The notes under the pieces: generated by a model
Seen by the model: only the letters and a program-made list of their open reading frames with translations
The model's database searches: none
What the model was told of the DNA's origin: nothing
Assembly (NCBI GenBank): GCA_027310665.1
Contig: DAIDAJ010000068.1
Span: 1-34,558 of the forward strand
Direction of reading: 5' to 3'
From: Sideroxydans sp.
GTDB lineage: Bacteria; Pseudomonadota; Gammaproteobacteria; Burkholderiales; Gallionellaceae
DNA: 34,558 nucleotides
Program-made: the position numbers and the translations under genes
Part shown: piece after piece, positions 8,930-17,823 of the stretch
Numbering within the stretch: position 1 is the stretch's first letter
Layout of the letters: each line of letters starts with the position of its first letter

Positions 8930-10420
8930 ATGGGCCTGGCCGTTCTGTACAGCCGCGGTCTTGCCGGCATGGACGCGGCGCTGGTCACCGTTGAGGTGCA
9001 CCTCGCCAACGGCTTGCCCAATTTCACGATCGTCGGACTTCCGGAGACAGAGGTAAAGGAAAGCAAGGACCGCGTCCGCGCTGCGTTGCAAAATTGCCAG
9101 TTCGAGTTTCCCGCCCGGCGCATCACCGTCAACCTTGCCCCCGCCGACCTGCCAAAAGAGAGCGGACGTTTCGACCTGCCCATCGCGCTGGGCATACTGG
9201 CGGCATCCGGCCAGATACCTTCGGACAAACTTGCCGAATATGAATATGCAGGCGAACTGGCGCTGACCGGTGAATTGCGCGCCATACGCGGAGCGCTGGC
9301 GATGACTTACCGCGCCGCGAACAGCGGACGTGCATTTATCCTGCCCGCGATCAACGCCGCCGAAGCTGCGCTGGTGGAAGACGCCGTTGTCTATCCCGCG
9401 CAATCGCTGCTGCAAGTGGCGGCCCATCTGGCCGGACGGGATGCGTTGACGCGGCACGTACCCGATACGCAAACCGCCATTCCGCACTACCCGGACATGC
9501 GCGATGTCAAAGGCCAGACGCAATGCAAGCGTGCGCTTGAGATCGCCGCCGCGGGAGGGCATAGCGTGCTGATGTCCGGCCCGCCCGGTACCGGCAAGAG
9601 CATGCTCGCCGCTCGCTTCCCCGGCCTCCTGCCGCAAATGACCCAGCAGGAGGCGCTGGAAAGCGCCGCCATGCAATCCCTGGGCGGCATGTTCGAAGTG
9701 GAAAACTGGAAACGCAGACCTTACCGGTCTCCCCACCACACGGCCTCGGCCGTGGCCATGGTCGGCGGCGGCAGCAATCCGCGTCCCGGCGAAATCTCGG
9801 TCGCCATGCATGGTGTATTGTTTCTGGATGAACTGCCGGAATTCGACCGGGGCGTGCTCGAGGTGCTGCGGGAGCCCCTTGAAAGCGGACGCATCACCAT
9901 CTCTCGCGCGGCACGCCGGGCCGATTTTCGTGCGCAGTTCCAGCTGGTTGCCGCGATGAACCCGTGTCCCTGCGGTTATCTCGGGCACTACAACGGCAAA
10001 TGCCGCTGCACGCCGGACCAAGTCTCGCGCTATCGCGGCAAGATATCCGGTCCGCTGCTGGATCGCATCGACATCCAGATCGAAGTTCCCGCCGTGCCGC
10101 AGGAAGACTTGCTCAAACAGGCCGACGGCGAACACAGCGCGCCGATACAGGCCAGGGCCGAAGACGCGCGGCAGCGGCAGCTTGCGCGCCAAGGCAAACC
10201 CAACGCGCTGCTCTCAGTCACTGAAATCGACACATGGTGCGCGCCCGATACGCAGGGAGAGGCGCTGCTGCGCCAAGCCATCACCCGTCTGGATCTTTCA
10301 GCACGGGCCTACCACCGGATACTCAAAGTGGCGCGCACGATCGCCGACCTGGCGGGCTGCGAAAACATCCTGGCGGTTCACGTCGCCGAAGCCGTGCAAT
10401 ATCGGCGCATGAGCTTTTAA
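8930..10420 (+). CDS. yifB: YifB/ComM family AAA+ Mg-chelatase-like ATPase
   Basis: The product has 496 residues. The N-terminal domain (about 1-170, GLPNFTIVGLPETEVKESKDRVRAAL) has the Lon-protease-like S5 fold typical of the family. The AAA+ core has Walker A GPPGTGKS (217-224), Walker B LFLDELPEF, and a CPCGYLGH-x-CRC zinc-like cluster. A C-terminal helical domain (LSARAYHRILKVARTIADLAG) closes the protein. ComM members act as helicases that promote branch migration during natural transformation. Despite the chelatase-like annotation often used, nothing links it to chlorophyll. It lies 6 bases after ubiK. The convergent hemerythrin gene ends 6 bases beyond its stop. Confidence 0.95.
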   Translation: MGLAVLYSRGLAGMDAALVTVEVHLANGLPNFTIVGLPETEVKESKDRVRAALQNCQFEFPARRITVNLAPADLPKESGRFDLPIALGILAASGQIPSDKLAEYEYAGELALTGELRAIRGALAMTYRAANSGRAFILPAINAAEAALVEDAVVYPAQSLLQVAAHLAGRDALTRHVPDTQTAIPHYPDMRDVKGQTQCKRALEIAAAGGHSVLMSGPPGTGKSMLAARFPGLLPQMTQQEALESAAMQSLGGMFEVENWKRRPYRSPHHTASAVAMVGGGSNPRPGEISVAMHGVLFLDELPEFDRGVLEVLREPLESGRITISRAARRADFRAQFQLVAAMNPCPCGYLGHYNGKCRCTPDQVSRYRGKISGPLLDRIDIQIEVPAVPQEDLLKQADGEHSAPIQARAEDARQRQLARQGKPNALLSVTEIDTWCAPDTQGEALLRQAITRLDLSARAYHRILKVARTIADLAGCENILAVHVAEAVQYRRMSF

Positions 10421-10426
10421 ATCCCG

Positions 10427-10882
10427 TCATCCGAACAGGCGCGCGAATATCCCCTTGTTTTCTTTCTGCAAATCAGGATGCGCCTGCAGATGCTCCTTTG
10501 CCAGCTCAACATAGTCGGTATCGTCGTGCTTCAGGTGGTCCAGCAGCCAACTGGTCAAAAAACTTTCCAGCTCTCCCGTAATATCCTCGCCTTCGGCAAA
10601 TCGGGCCTGAAAGCCGGTCAGGCGCTTGGCAAACTGGACATGCAATCTCCGGTGGGCGTTGATATACGGATATCCCACCTCTTCCTGTATCTTTTCTTCG
10701 AAATTGAAGTGATAGATCGTGTGATCGATCAGTGCATCGATCAACCTGCCGATCTCCCTGTTCGAGTGGGTGCCTGAGTGTATGTCATCCAGTTGATTGA
10801 TGTATTCGAGTATCTTGCGGTGTTGCTGATCGATGACCTCGATACCGACGCTGAACTGTTCCGACCATAGCAATTTAGCCAT
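10427..10882 (-). CDS. Bacteriohemerythrin (diiron oxygen-binding protein)
   Basis: A 151-residue single-domain hemerythrin. The expected di-iron ligands are visible in order: His21 (IDQQH), His58 and Glu62 (YHFNFEEK), His77 and His81 (NAHRRLH), His116 and Asp121 (LDHLKHDD). The opening LLWSEQFSVGIEVIDQQH is the family signature. The start at 10882 has AGGAG 5 bases upstream; an in-frame ATG further upstream (10915) lacks one. Such proteins bind O2 reversibly and serve oxygen storage, delivery or sensing, which suits a microaerobic lifestyle. It is a lone gene, divergent from metH. Confidence 0.95.
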   Translation of the reverse strand: MAKLLWSEQFSVGIEVIDQQHRKILEYINQLDDIHSGTHSNREIGRLIDALIDHTIYHFNFEEKIQEEVGYPYINAHRRLHVQFAKRLTGFQARFAEGEDITGELESFLTSWLLDHLKHDDTDYVELAKEHLQAHPDLQKENKGIFARLFG

Positions 10883-11041
10883 TGATGCTCCTAAACATGA
10901 GTACATGCCGCACATTCCATCCAGGAATGACTGCCGAAAGACTGGGTAATAACCTTTTCAATGGTATTGATTATCTCGGGCCGCATCAAGCCGCGCTCTG
11001 CAGCATGCTAAAATCCGCGTCCTTTTATCGACTTACGCACC

Positions 11042-14000
11042 ATGAGCCACGCACCGCACCCTATCGAAAAGCTCCTGCAACAGCGCATCCTGATCCTGGA
11101 CGGTGCGATGGGAACCATGATCCAGCGCTACAGGCTGACCGAGGCCCACTATCGCGGGACGGAACTGTTCGGTGACTACAAGGGCGAGCGCAAGACCTTC
11201 GCCGACCATCCGATCGATGTGAAGGGCTGCAACGACCTGCTGCTGCTGACCCAGCCGCACATCATCGGCGGCATCCATCGCGAATACCTGGAAGCGGGCG
11301 CGGACATCCTCGAGACCAGCACTTTCAACTCCACCTCCGTCTCGATGGCGGATTACGAGTTGCAGCATCTGGTATACGAACTGAACGTTGCAGGAGCCAG
11401 ACTGGCGCGCGGGTTGTGCGATGAGTTCTCCACTGCCGACAAACCGCGCTTCGTCGCCGGCGTGCTCGGCCCGACCGGGCGCACCGCCTCGATCTCGCCG
11501 GACGTCAACGATCCCGGTGCGCGCAACGTCACTTTCGACGAACTTGTGGAAAGCTACGCCGAAGCGATACGCGGCCTGCTCGACGGCGGCGCGGACATCC
11601 TGATGGTCGAGACCATCTTCGACACGCTCAACGCCAAGGCCGCGCTGTTCGCCATCGAACGCCATTTCGAGCAACACGGTATGAGCGTGCCGATCATGAT
11701 CTCCGGCACGATCACCGATGCCTCCGGGCGCACGCTTTCCGGCCAGACGACTGAAGCCTTCTGCAATTCGCTGCTGCATGCCAAGCCGCTGTCCATCGGC
11801 CTCAACTGCGCGCTGGGCGCCGAACTGATGCGACCCTACGTGGAAGAGATGTCGCGCGTGGCGAGTTGCTACGTGAGCGCCCACCCCACCGCGGGCCTGC
11901 CCAATCCCTTGTCGGAGACCGGCTACGACGAAGCGCCGGAGACGACAGCCAAGCTGGTGAAGGAATTTGCCACCAGCGGTTTCCTCAACATCGCCGGGGG
12001 TTGCTGCGGTACTTCGCCAGCGCACATCAAGGCCATTGCCGAAGCATTGAAAGATGTGCCACCGCGCAAGCTGCCGGACATCGAGAAGAAATGCCGCCTG
12101 TCGGGACTGGAACCTTTCAACATCGGCGACGACTCGCTGTTCGTCAACGTGGGTGAGCGCGCCAACGTCACCGGTTCAGCCAAGTTCAAGCGGCTCATTC
12201 TGGATGGTAAATATGACGAGGCGCTGGAAGTCGCCAAACAACAGGTGGAAACCGGCGCACAGGTGATCGACGTCAACATGGACGAGGCGATGCTGGATGG
12301 CGAAGCCGCCATGGTGAAGTTCCTCAACCTGATCGCCTCCGAACCGGACATCTCCAAGGTGCCGCTGATGATCGACTCCTCCAAGTGGAGCATCATCGAG
12401 GCGGGGCTGAAGTGCGTGCAGGGCAAGTCCATCGTCAATTCCATCTCGCTCAAGGAAGGCGAGGAGAATTTCATCAGGCACGCCACGCTGGTGCGCCGCT
12501 ACGGCGCCGCTGCGGTGGTGATGGCGTTCGACGAACAGGGGCAGGCCGACACCTACGAGCGCAAGACTTCAATCTGCAAACGCAGCTACGACATCCTGGT
12601 GGACAAGGTCGGCTTCCCGCCGGAGGACATCATCTTCGACCCGAACATCTTCGCCATTGCGACGGGCATCGAGGAGCACAACAACTACGCCGTGGACTTT
12701 ATCGAAGCGACGGCCTGGATCAGGAAGAACCTGCCCTACGCCAAGATCTCCGGCGGCGTATCCAACGTGTCGTTCAGCTTCCGCGGCAACGATCCGGTGC
12801 GCGAGGCGATCCACACCGTTTTCCTGTACCACGCGATCAAGGCCGGCATGGGCATGGGCATCGTCAACGCCGGGCAGCTCGGCGTGTACGAGGAGATCCC
12901 CAAGGACCTGCGCGATGCGGTGGAAGACGTGGTGCTCAACCGCCACCCCGATGCGGGCGAGAAGCTGGTCAAACTGGCGGAATCCGTCAAGGGCGGCAGC
13001 AAGGAACAGGTCGAAGACCTCGAATGGCGCAAGGGCACGGTACAGGAACGCCTGACCCATGCGCTGGTGCGCGGTATCACCACCTATATCGTCGAGGACA
13101 CCGAAGAAGCGCGCCTGCAGGCCAAATTCCCGGTCGAAGTCATCGAGGGCCCGTTGATGACCGGCATGAACGTGGTCGGCGACCTGTTCGGCGCGGGCAA
13201 GATGTTCCTGCCGCAAGTGGTGAAATCGGCACGCGTGATGAAGCAGGCCGTGGCACACCTGATACCCTACATCGAAGCCGAAAAATTGCGCTCCGGCGAC
13301 ACCAGCACCAAGGGCAAGATCGTGATGGCCACGGTGAAGGGCGATGTGCACGATATCGGCAAGAACATCGTCACCGTGGTGCTGCAGTGCAACAACTTCG
13401 AAGTAGTGAACATGGGCGTGATGGTGCCGTGCCAGCAGATCCTCGACACGGCGCGCGAACACAACGCCGACGTTATCGGCCTCTCGGGGCTGATCACGCC
13501 TTCGCTGGAAGAGATGGCACATGTGGCGAAGGAGATGGAACGCCAGGGCTTCAAGATACCGCTGCTCATCGGTGGTGCAACCACTTCGCGTGTGCACACC
13601 GCGGTTAAGATCGAACCCAACTACCCGAGCGGCGCCACCGTGTACGTCAACGACGCCTCGCGCGCAGTGGGCGTGTGCAGCAACCTGCTCTCCACGACCC
13701 TGCGCGACGATTATGTGGCGGAGATCAAGGCCGACTACGTGGCCGTGCGCGCCCAGCACGAAGGCAAGAAGGGCAAGGCGAGCTACGTCACGCTGGAAGA
13801 AGCGCGCCGGCATGGCGTGAAGACCGACTGGAAGCAATACACGCCGCCCAAGCCCAAGTTACTGGGCGTACAGAAGCTGGAGAACTATCCGCTCGACATC
13901 CTCGTCGACTTCATCGACTGGACGCCGTTCTTCCAGGCCTGGGAACTGGCGGGACGCTATCCGAAGATCTTGCAGGACGAAGTGGTGGGCGAGGAGGCGC

Positions 14001-14761
14001 GCAAGCTGTTCGCCGATGCACAGGCGATGCTGAAGAAGATCGTCAAGGAAAAGTGGCTCACCGCCAATGCGGTATTCGGCCTGTTCCCTGCAAACACCGT
14101 GAACAGCGACGACATCGAGATCTACACCGACGACAAGCGCAAGAAGATCGCGATGACCTGGCACAACCTACGCCAGCAGACGAAGAAGCCGGACGACATC
14201 CCGAACTACTGCCTGGCCGATTACATCGCGCCGAAAGAAAGCAAGGTCAAGGATTATATCGGCGCCTTCGCCGTCACGACCGGCATCGGCATCGATGCGC
14301 GCGTGGCCGAGTTCGAGAAACAGAACGACGACTACAATGCGATCATGCTGAAATCCCTCGCAGATCGCCTTGCAGAGGCGTTTGCGGAGCACCTGCACCT
14401 GCGCGTGCGCCGCGAATTCTGGGGCTATGCCACGGACGAACAACTGGGCAACGAGGACATCATCGCCGAGAAATACCGCGGCATCCGCCCCGCACCCGGC
14501 TATCCCGCCTGCCCCGAGCACACCGAGAAAGGCCCCTTGTTCGAATTGCTGCAGGCGCCGCAGAACGCCGGCATTACTGTCACCGAGAGCTTCGCGATGC
14601 TGCCCACTGCAGCCGTGAGCGGCTTCTATTTCTCGCACCCGCAGGCGCAGTACTTTGCCACTGGCAAGATCGACAAGGACCAGGTAGCGGACTATGCGAA
14701 GCGCAAGGGCTGGACGGTGGAAGAAGCGGAACGGTGGCTGGCGCCGGTGTTGAGCTACTGA
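11042..14761 (+). CDS. metH: Cobalamin-dependent methionine synthase MetH
   Basis: A full-length enzyme of 1239 residues (E. coli MetH has 1227) that transfers a methyl group from methyltetrahydrofolate to homocysteine through B12. Domains in order: homocysteine-binding barrel (about 1-335) with the zinc ligands Cys256 (GLNCALG) and Cys321-Cys322 (GGCCGTS); pterin-binding barrel (about 355-620); cobalamin cap and B12-binding Rossmann domain with DVHDIGKN, where His770 is the lower axial cobalt ligand; and the reactivation domain that binds S-adenosylmethionine, with [15 protein letters not shown] near the end. No residue looks missing. The 159-base upstream gap holds no recognisable cobalamin or SAH riboswitch, and the start lacks a strong ribosome-binding site. 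Confidence 0.98.
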   Translation: MSHAPHPIEKLLQQRILILDGAMGTMIQRYRLTEAHYRGTELFGDYKGERKTFADHPIDVKGCNDLLLLTQPHIIGGIHREYLEAGADILETSTFNSTSVSMADYELQHLVYELNVAGARLARGLCDEFSTADKPRFVAGVLGPTGRTASISPDVNDPGARNVTFDELVESYAEAIRGLLDGGADILMVETIFDTLNAKAALFAIERHFEQHGMSVPIMISGTITDASGRTLSGQTTEAFCNSLLHAKPLSIGLNCALGAELMRPYVEEMSRVASCYVSAHPTAGLPNPLSETGYDEAPETTAKLVKEFATSGFLNIAGGCCGTSPAHIKAIAEALKDVPPRKLPDIEKKCRLSGLEPFNIGDDSLFVNVGERANVTGSAKFKRLILDGKYDEALEVAKQQVETGAQVIDVNMDEAMLDGEAAMVKFLNLIASEPDISKVPLMIDSSKWSIIEAGLKCVQGKSIVNSISLKEGEENFIRHATLVRRYGAAAVVMAFDEQGQADTYERKTSICKRSYDILVDKVGFPPEDIIFDPNIFAIATGIEEHNNYAVDFIEATAWIRKNLPYAKISGGVSNVSFSFRGNDPVREAIHTVFLYHAIKAGMGMGIVNAGQLGVYEEIPKDLRDAVEDVVLNRHPDAGEKLVKLAESVKGGSKEQVEDLEWRKGTVQERLTHALVRGITTYIVEDTEEARLQAKFPVEVIEGPLMTGMNVVGDLFGAGKMFLPQVVKSARVMKQAVAHLIPYIEAEKLRSGDTSTKGKIVMATVKGDVHDIGKNIVTVVLQCNNFEVVNMGVMVPCQQILDTAREHNADVIGLSGLITPSLEEMAHVAKEMERQGFKIPLLIGGATTSRVHTAVKIEPNYPSGATVYVNDASRAVGVCSNLLSTTLRDDYVAEIKADYVAVRAQHEGKKGKASYVTLEEARRHGVKTDWKQYTPPKPKLLGVQKLENYPLDILVDFIDWTPFFQAWELAGRYPKILQDEVVGEEARKLFADAQAMLKKIVKEKWLTANAVFGLFPANTVNSDDIEIYTDDKRKKIAMTWHNLRQQTKKPDDIPNYCLADYIAPKESKVKDYIGAFAVTTGIGIDARVAEFEKQNDDYNAIMLKSLADRLAEAFAEHLHLRVRREFWGYATDEQLGNEDIIAEKYRGIRPAPGYPACPEHTEKGPLFELLQAPQNAGITVTESFAMLPTAAVSGFYFSHPQAQYFATGKIDKDQVADYAKRKGWTVEEAERWLAPVLSY

Positions 14762-14784
14762 ATCCATTACCGAGGAGAATCCAA

Positions 14785-15894
14785 ATGATCACACCATTTA
14801 CTGGGCAATATTTGGCTTCTTTGGAAATTAATGGTTATCGCGGTCATTTAACAATCAATGTCGATAGTGACCGTCAAGGACAAGGTTTGGCTTATCTAGT
14901 CCTTTATAAGGACGACCCGTCGGCATTTTTGATATTTGATTGCAAGCTAAATAAAGAAGAGGGAGGTATTTCTGGTACTGCAAAAAGGTCTCTAAGACTT
15001 GAAGCTGTACATAACAAGAAAACTGAGCCTCTGAATGAAGAGCCACCTTTGATTACTCTTCGGATCGACACGAGCAAAATTCCTCACAAACTCGCCTATA
15101 GCGATGCAGATGGGCAACATGAATTATTGCTTCAACCAGTTGCCTCCGATGTTCATGCCGAGGTTGTCCGTTTAGATACATGGAGGGAGTTCAAGGTTTG
15201 GGTTGAGTCCATACGAGTAAAAGATGCCAAAGCTATTTTTCGCGGCATATCCAGGGCTCGCTATGGATTAAAGACCAGTTTTCATAGAACAGGTCGTGCC
15301 GATTTAGAGCGGTATAGGGATTTTGATTTTCCGGTGTTTCGAGATTTAGCTGAAACAATAGGTGGTCTGAAATTTTCCTTTGAACCTGATGATAATGGTG
15401 CTCTTTGGGGATATGCACAACATCATGGCTTCCCCACCCCTTTACTTGATTGGACGGAATCACCTTACATTGCAGCATATTTTGCTTTTTCTGAAAGGCT
15501 GCAGCCCCAAGGAGATGATGCAGAGTTTGTAAAAATTTATTATCTGAATGGGCAGTTTGTAGAATCTCAACGTCCGCCGAATCTACAGATAGCCGATGTT
15601 TTCCCAAGAGTTTGGGTATTTAGACCCAGCTCAAAAGGAAATCAACGTTTAGTGTTTCAACAAGGGCAATTTCTTCATTCAAACATTGTCGAGATAGAAG
15701 CGTATTTGATGTCGCTTCCCCATCAAGGGGATTGGCCTTTGATTAGTGCAGTTGAAATGCCGGCATCATTAGCATCAGAAGTGATTGACGAACTAGCCTA
15801 TATGGGAGTGAGTCATCTTTCATTATTTCCGGGACTAGATGGAGCTGCGCGTCACGCTACCTTCAGACAATTTTATCGACCAAACAAAATCTAA
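14785..15894 (+). CDS. FRG-domain protein, probably horizontally acquired
   Basis: The product has 369 residues. The frame is open far upstream inside metH, but the ATG at 14785 has GAGGAG 6 bases before it and is where base composition changes. The N-terminal 140 residues are beta-rich and unrecognised. From about 150 a FRG domain begins: FRG at 152-154, then YAQHHGFPTPLLDWTESPYIAAYFAF with LDW at 221-223, the conserved core of the family. FRG proteins have no settled biochemical role that I know of and often sit among accessory or mobile genes. The gene is markedly A+T-rich: bases 14821-14880 contain 23 G+C of 60, against 45 of 60 at 14461-14520 in metH. No transposase, integrase or partner gene is adjacent. 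A defence or toxin role is speculation. Confidence 0.8.
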   Translation: MITPFTGQYLASLEINGYRGHLTINVDSDRQGQGLAYLVLYKDDPSAFLIFDCKLNKEEGGISGTAKRSLRLEAVHNKKTEPLNEEPPLITLRIDTSKIPHKLAYSDADGQHELLLQPVASDVHAEVVRLDTWREFKVWVESIRVKDAKAIFRGISRARYGLKTSFHRTGRADLERYRDFDFPVFRDLAETIGGLKFSFEPDDNGALWGYAQHHGFPTPLLDWTESPYIAAYFAFSERLQPQGDDAEFVKIYYLNGQFVESQRPPNLQIADVFPRVWVFRPSSKGNQRLVFQQGQFLHSNIVEIEAYLMSLPHQGDWPLISAVEMPASLASEVIDELAYMGVSHLSLFPGLDGAARHATFRQFYRPNKI

Positions 15895-15920
15895 TTTTGA
15901 CTTAACCTAAAGAGAAAGAC

Positions 15921-16607
15921 ATGACCACCCTCATCAAAACCGATACCAAACTGGGCGAAGGCTCTGAAGCGCAAGCTGGACAGACCGTCATCGTGCATTA
16001 CACCGGCTGGCTCTTCGACGCGAGCGCGCCCGGCAACAAGGGCAAGAAGTTCGACAGCTCGCTCGACCGCAACGAACCGTTCGACTTCCCGCTCGGCGGC
16101 GGGCGCGTGATCAAGGGCTGGGACCAAGGCGTGCAGGGCATGAAGGAGGGCGGCGAGCGCACGCTGGTGATCCCGCCGGAGATGGGCTACGGGCCGCGCG
16201 GCGCGGGCGGCGTGATCCCGCCGAATGCGACGCTGGTGTTCGACGTGAAGCTGCTCAAGGTGATCAAGACCGATATGATCGACACCACGGTCGGCGAAGG
16301 CGAAGAAGCCAAAGCGGGACAGACCGTGACCGTACATTACACCGGCTGGCTGTTCGACAAGAACGCGCCGGAGAACAAGGGTGCCAAGTTCGACAGCTCG
16401 CGCGACCGCGACGAGCCGTTCGACTTCCCGTTGGGCCAGGGCCATGTCATCACGGGCTGGGACGAGGGCGTGCAAGGCATGAAGGTGGGCGGTCATCGCA
16501 CGCTGGTGATCCCGCCGGAGATGGGTTACGGCAAGCGCGGCGCAGGCGGCGCGATCCCGCCGAATGCGACGCTGGTGTTTGAAGTGGAGCTGCTGGAAGT
16601 AAATTAA
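15921..16607 (+). CDS. Cytosolic FKBP-type peptidyl-prolyl isomerase with two tandem FKBP domains
   Basis: The 228 residues form two complete FKBP domains (about 1-113 and 115-228) joined by a very short linker. Each has the FKBP landmarks [20 protein letters not shown]-GxVI-GWD-GVQGMK-GG, [12 protein letters not shown] and a closing [12 protein letters not shown]. The copies are closely similar at both protein and DNA level, indicating an internal duplication. There is no signal peptide, so it acts in the cytoplasm as a proline isomerase or folding helper. GAGAAAG precedes the ATG. A third FKBP gene, exported, follows after an intergenic repeat, and the three domains probably share one ancestor. 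Confidence 0.95.
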   Translation: MTTLIKTDTKLGEGSEAQAGQTVIVHYTGWLFDASAPGNKGKKFDSSLDRNEPFDFPLGGGRVIKGWDQGVQGMKEGGERTLVIPPEMGYGPRGAGGVIPPNATLVFDVKLLKVIKTDMIDTTVGEGEEAKAGQTVTVHYTGWLFDKNAPENKGAKFDSSRDRDEPFDFPLGQGHVITGWDEGVQGMKVGGHRTLVIPPEMGYGKRGAGGAIPPNATLVFEVELLEVN

Positions 16608-16610
16608 TTC

Positions 16611-16748
16611 AGGTGGGGCGGGCACGTTTTTCGTGCCCACGCGGAAACACTCGACCCGTACAGCGTGGGCAGAGCGCACGGGTAACGGCATAGCCGTTGG
16701 GACCCGTCGGCCTCCCCCTTGCGGGGACAAAGAACGTGCCCACCCTAC
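16611..16748 (+). repeat. MITE-like palindromic intergenic element between the two FKBP genes
   Basis: The segment starts with AGGTGGGGCGGGCACGTT and ends with the inverted version AACGTGCCCACCCT (16733-16746). It contains several hairpins: GGGCACG-TTTTT-CGTGCCC (16620-16638) and AACGGC-ATA-GCCGTT (16684-16698) flanked by ACGGGT/ACCCGT. There is no ORF. It resembles the small, structured, non-coding repeats dispersed in many betaproteobacterial genomes. The copy number cannot be judged from this window. Confidence 0.6.
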
Positions 16749-16767
16749 AAAGCCACGGAGGAATCAA

Positions 16768-17220
16768 ATGAAGCTCATCAATTTTTTACCGCTGGCCCTG
16801 TTGTTGGCGATCGGTACTGTTTCAACCAGCGCCTGCTCCGAGCAGGCCTCACCAACTGCCGTGACCGGCAAAGTGACCGAACTCGTCAAAACCGACGTCA
16901 AATTGGGCAAAGGCGCGGAAGCGACAGCGGGTCACAATGTGACCGTGCATTACACCGGCTGGCTGTACGACGAAGCGGCACCCGGGCACAAGGGCAAGAA
17001 GTTCGACAGCTCGCGCGACCGCAACGACCCGTTCGATTTCCCGCTCGGCGCGGGCCGTGTCATCAAGGGCTGGGATCAGGGCGTGGAAGGCATGAAGGTG
17101 GGCGGACAGCGCACGCTGATCATTCCCGCGAACCTTGGCTACGGCGCCCGCGGCGCGGGCGGCGTGATCCCGCCGAATGCAGCCCTTGTGTTTGATGTGG
17201 AACTGCTGGGAGTTAACTGA
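16768..17220 (+). CDS. Exported FKBP-type peptidyl-prolyl isomerase
   Basis: A 150-residue single-domain FKBP with a hydrophobic N-terminus ([23 protein letters not shown]). Cleavage could fall at TSA by signal peptidase I. Cys23 could alternatively be lipidated, although -3 is Thr rather than the usual Leu, so a lipoprotein is uncertain. The domain (from about 45) has [41 protein letters not shown] and a closing [14 protein letters not shown]. It would catalyse proline isomerisation in the periplasm. The ATG at 16768 has GGAGG 6 bases upstream. The gene is very similar in DNA to the domains of the preceding cytosolic FKBP. Confidence 0.93.
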   Translation: MKLINFLPLALLLAIGTVSTSACSEQASPTAVTGKVTELVKTDVKLGKGAEATAGHNVTVHYTGWLYDEAAPGHKGKKFDSSRDRNDPFDFPLGAGRVIKGWDQGVEGMKVGGQRTLIIPANLGYGARGAGGVIPPNAALVFDVELLGVN

Positions 17221-17288
17221 GCCGTTCGCCCTGACCCATCGACTTTGCTCAGGACTAAAGGCATTGTCGAAGGGGCCGTCAATTGGAG

Positions 17289-17321
17289 CCGCTCATGGTG
17301 AGCTTGTCGAACCATGAGCGG
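17289..17321 (+). repeat. Perfect 11-bp palindromic intergenic repeat
   Basis: CCGCTCATGGT and ACCATGAGCGG flank an 11-base loop containing GAGCTTGTCGA. The loop and the preceding CCGTTCGCCCTGA (17222-17234) with TCGAAGGGG (17267-17275) are parts of a short palindromic repeat type common between genes in many beta- and gammaproteobacteria. Its transcript would be a strong hairpin at the end of the FKBP mRNA, only 19 bases before the next ATG. Confidence 0.65.
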
Positions 17322-17340
17322 GATTTTGGATGACTGAACG

Positions 17341-17694
17341 ATGAACCTGATCTCCAACCCGCTGCTGGTCACCGCGCTGATGCTCGCCGTGTCCAACCTG
17401 TTCATGACCTTCGCGTGGTACGGCCACCTGAAGAATTTTGCCCACTCGCCCTGGTATGTGGCGGCGCTGGCAAGCTGGGGTATCGCGCTGTTCGAGTACC
17501 TGATCCAGGTTCCCGCCAACCGTATCGGCTACACTCAGCTCAGTCTGGGGCAGCTGAAGATCATGCAGGAGGTGATCACGCTGACTATCTTCGTGCCGTT
17601 CGCGGTGCTGTACATGAACCAGCCGCTGAAGATGGACTACCTGTATGCGGGACTGTGCCTGATGGGCGCGGTGTATTTTATTTTTAGAACCTAA
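17341..17694 (+). CDS. DUF486 / DMT-family small inner-membrane protein
   Basis: A 117-residue protein with four predicted transmembrane helices (about 7-27, 37-57, 70-90 and 98-115). The core motifs ASWGIALFEYLIQVPANRIGY and LKIMQEVITLTIFVPFAVLYM match the DUF486 family, annotated as DMT-superfamily small transporter-like proteins. Substrate and function are unknown. No strong ribosome-binding site is visible before the ATG, and the start lies immediately after a palindromic repeat. A second, larger inverted-repeat element begins 4 bases after its stop. Confidence 0.88.
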   Translation: MNLISNPLLVTALMLAVSNLFMTFAWYGHLKNFAHSPWYVAALASWGIALFEYLIQVPANRIGYTQLSLGQLKIMQEVITLTIFVPFAVLYMNQPLKMDYLYAGLCLMGAVYFIFRT

Positions 17695-17697
17695 GCC

Positions 17698-17807
17698 GTC
17701 ATTCCGGCGCAGGTCGGAATCCAGCTAGTCAATAATTCAGTGAAGCGGAACAAGACCCAACAGCATTTTTGATAACTGCACTGGATTCCGGCCTGCGCTG
17801 GAATGAC
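17698..17807 (+). repeat. Non-coding element with 27-bp inverted ends, upstream of mpl
   Basis: The left end (17698-17724, GTCATTCCGGCGCAGG then TCGGAATCCAG) is repeated inverted at 17781-17807 (CTGGATTCCGG then CCTGCGCTGGAATGAC) with two mismatches by eye. The 56 bases between have no ORF. This is the layout of a MITE-like or intergenic palindromic repeat, of the GTCATTCC...GGAATCCAG type found in many proteobacteria. It forms the region just before the mpl start and could affect mpl expression. No flanking target duplication is certain. Confidence 0.7.
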
Positions 17808-17823
17808 GAAATCGGAGTTGGTA

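Noticed and set aside
8702-10192. 496-residue minus-strand frame opposite ubiK and yifB
   Set aside because: It is antisense to two well-supported genes, is rich in Arg/Gly/His typical of shadow frames, and shows no family motif.
10883-11041. Possible cobalamin or SAH riboswitch ahead of metH
   Set aside because: I looked for the conserved core boxes and found none, and the 159-base leader is short for a cobalamin riboswitch.
12385-13837. Large overlapping frames on both strands inside metH
   Set aside because: metH is intact across the region with all catalytic motifs. These are G+C-driven shadow frames with no motif or ribosome-binding site.
13675-14784. Long open frame running through the end of metH into the FRG gene
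   Set aside because: It is a shadow frame of G+C-rich metH coding DNA. The ribosome-binding site and composition change place the real start at 14785.
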